DNA of 7,909 nucleotides, from the NCBI GenBank assembly GCA_007133445.1, contig SLMR01000171.1:1-7909 (forward strand), given 5' to 3'. Numbering within the stretch: the stretch's first letter is position 1; every line of letters starts with the position of its first letter. A program made the translations under genes and the position numbers. Below the pieces are notes generated by a model. It had not been told where the DNA came from. It worked only from the letters and a program-made list of their open reading frames with translations, and ran no database searches. Positions 7,153-7,909 of this stretch are shown one piece after another. This stretch comes from Aquisalimonas sp. (GTDB taxonomy: Bacteria; Pseudomonadota; Gammaproteobacteria; Nitrococcales; Aquisalimonadaceae).

Positions 7153-7909
<757 letters not shown>

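Overview
The window is a GC-rich chromosomal segment with densely packed genes and ordinary housekeeping or metabolic content. The organism is most likely a gammaproteobacterium. TmcA-type tRNA acetyltransferase, a DapE that follows the E. coli protein closely, and a close YhbW homologue all point that way. A halophilic or sulfur-metabolising lineage such as the Ectothiorhodospiraceae or Halomonadaceae would fit the high GC, the acidic ChaN-like protein and the YeeE/YedE transporter, but that is inference. I see no tRNA, rRNA, insertion sequence, phage gene or CRISPR array.

Left part (1-2359). The 3' end of tmcA (plus strand) runs into a convergent minus-strand pair, with a 17-bp overlap of the coding ends. 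The pair is a HAD-superfamily type II dehalogenase-like hydrolase followed 32 bp later by a zinc-free quinone-reductase-type MDR oxidoreductase, a likely two-gene operon.

Middle (2360-4984). A 98-bp divergent gap separates the HAD gene from an exported ChaN-like protein with a C-terminal PDZ domain. Only 23 bp, holding a small dyad, separates that gene from a convergent YeeE/YedE (TsuA-like) sulfur-compound transporter. The 143-bp leader of the transporter gene carries a perfect 8-bp inverted repeat interleaved with a second 5-bp one, just upstream of the ribosome binding site.

Right part (4985-7909). A minus-strand cluster reads dapE (5' end outside the window), a possible 8-codon mini-ORF, an MFS drug/metabolite exporter, then a yhbW-type flavin-dependent oxidoreductase. 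Stop and start codons overlap at the junctions (ATGA, TGATG, ATGA), which suggests translational coupling. DapE serves lysine/diaminopimelate synthesis; the exporter and the oxidoreductase probably share a separate small-molecule task.

No convincing new multi-gene system is visible. The items most worth a second look are the transporter leader, the double stop/start overlap before the MFS gene (either a mini-ORF or a one-base frameshift), the substituted active site of the HAD protein and the ChaN-PDZ fusion.
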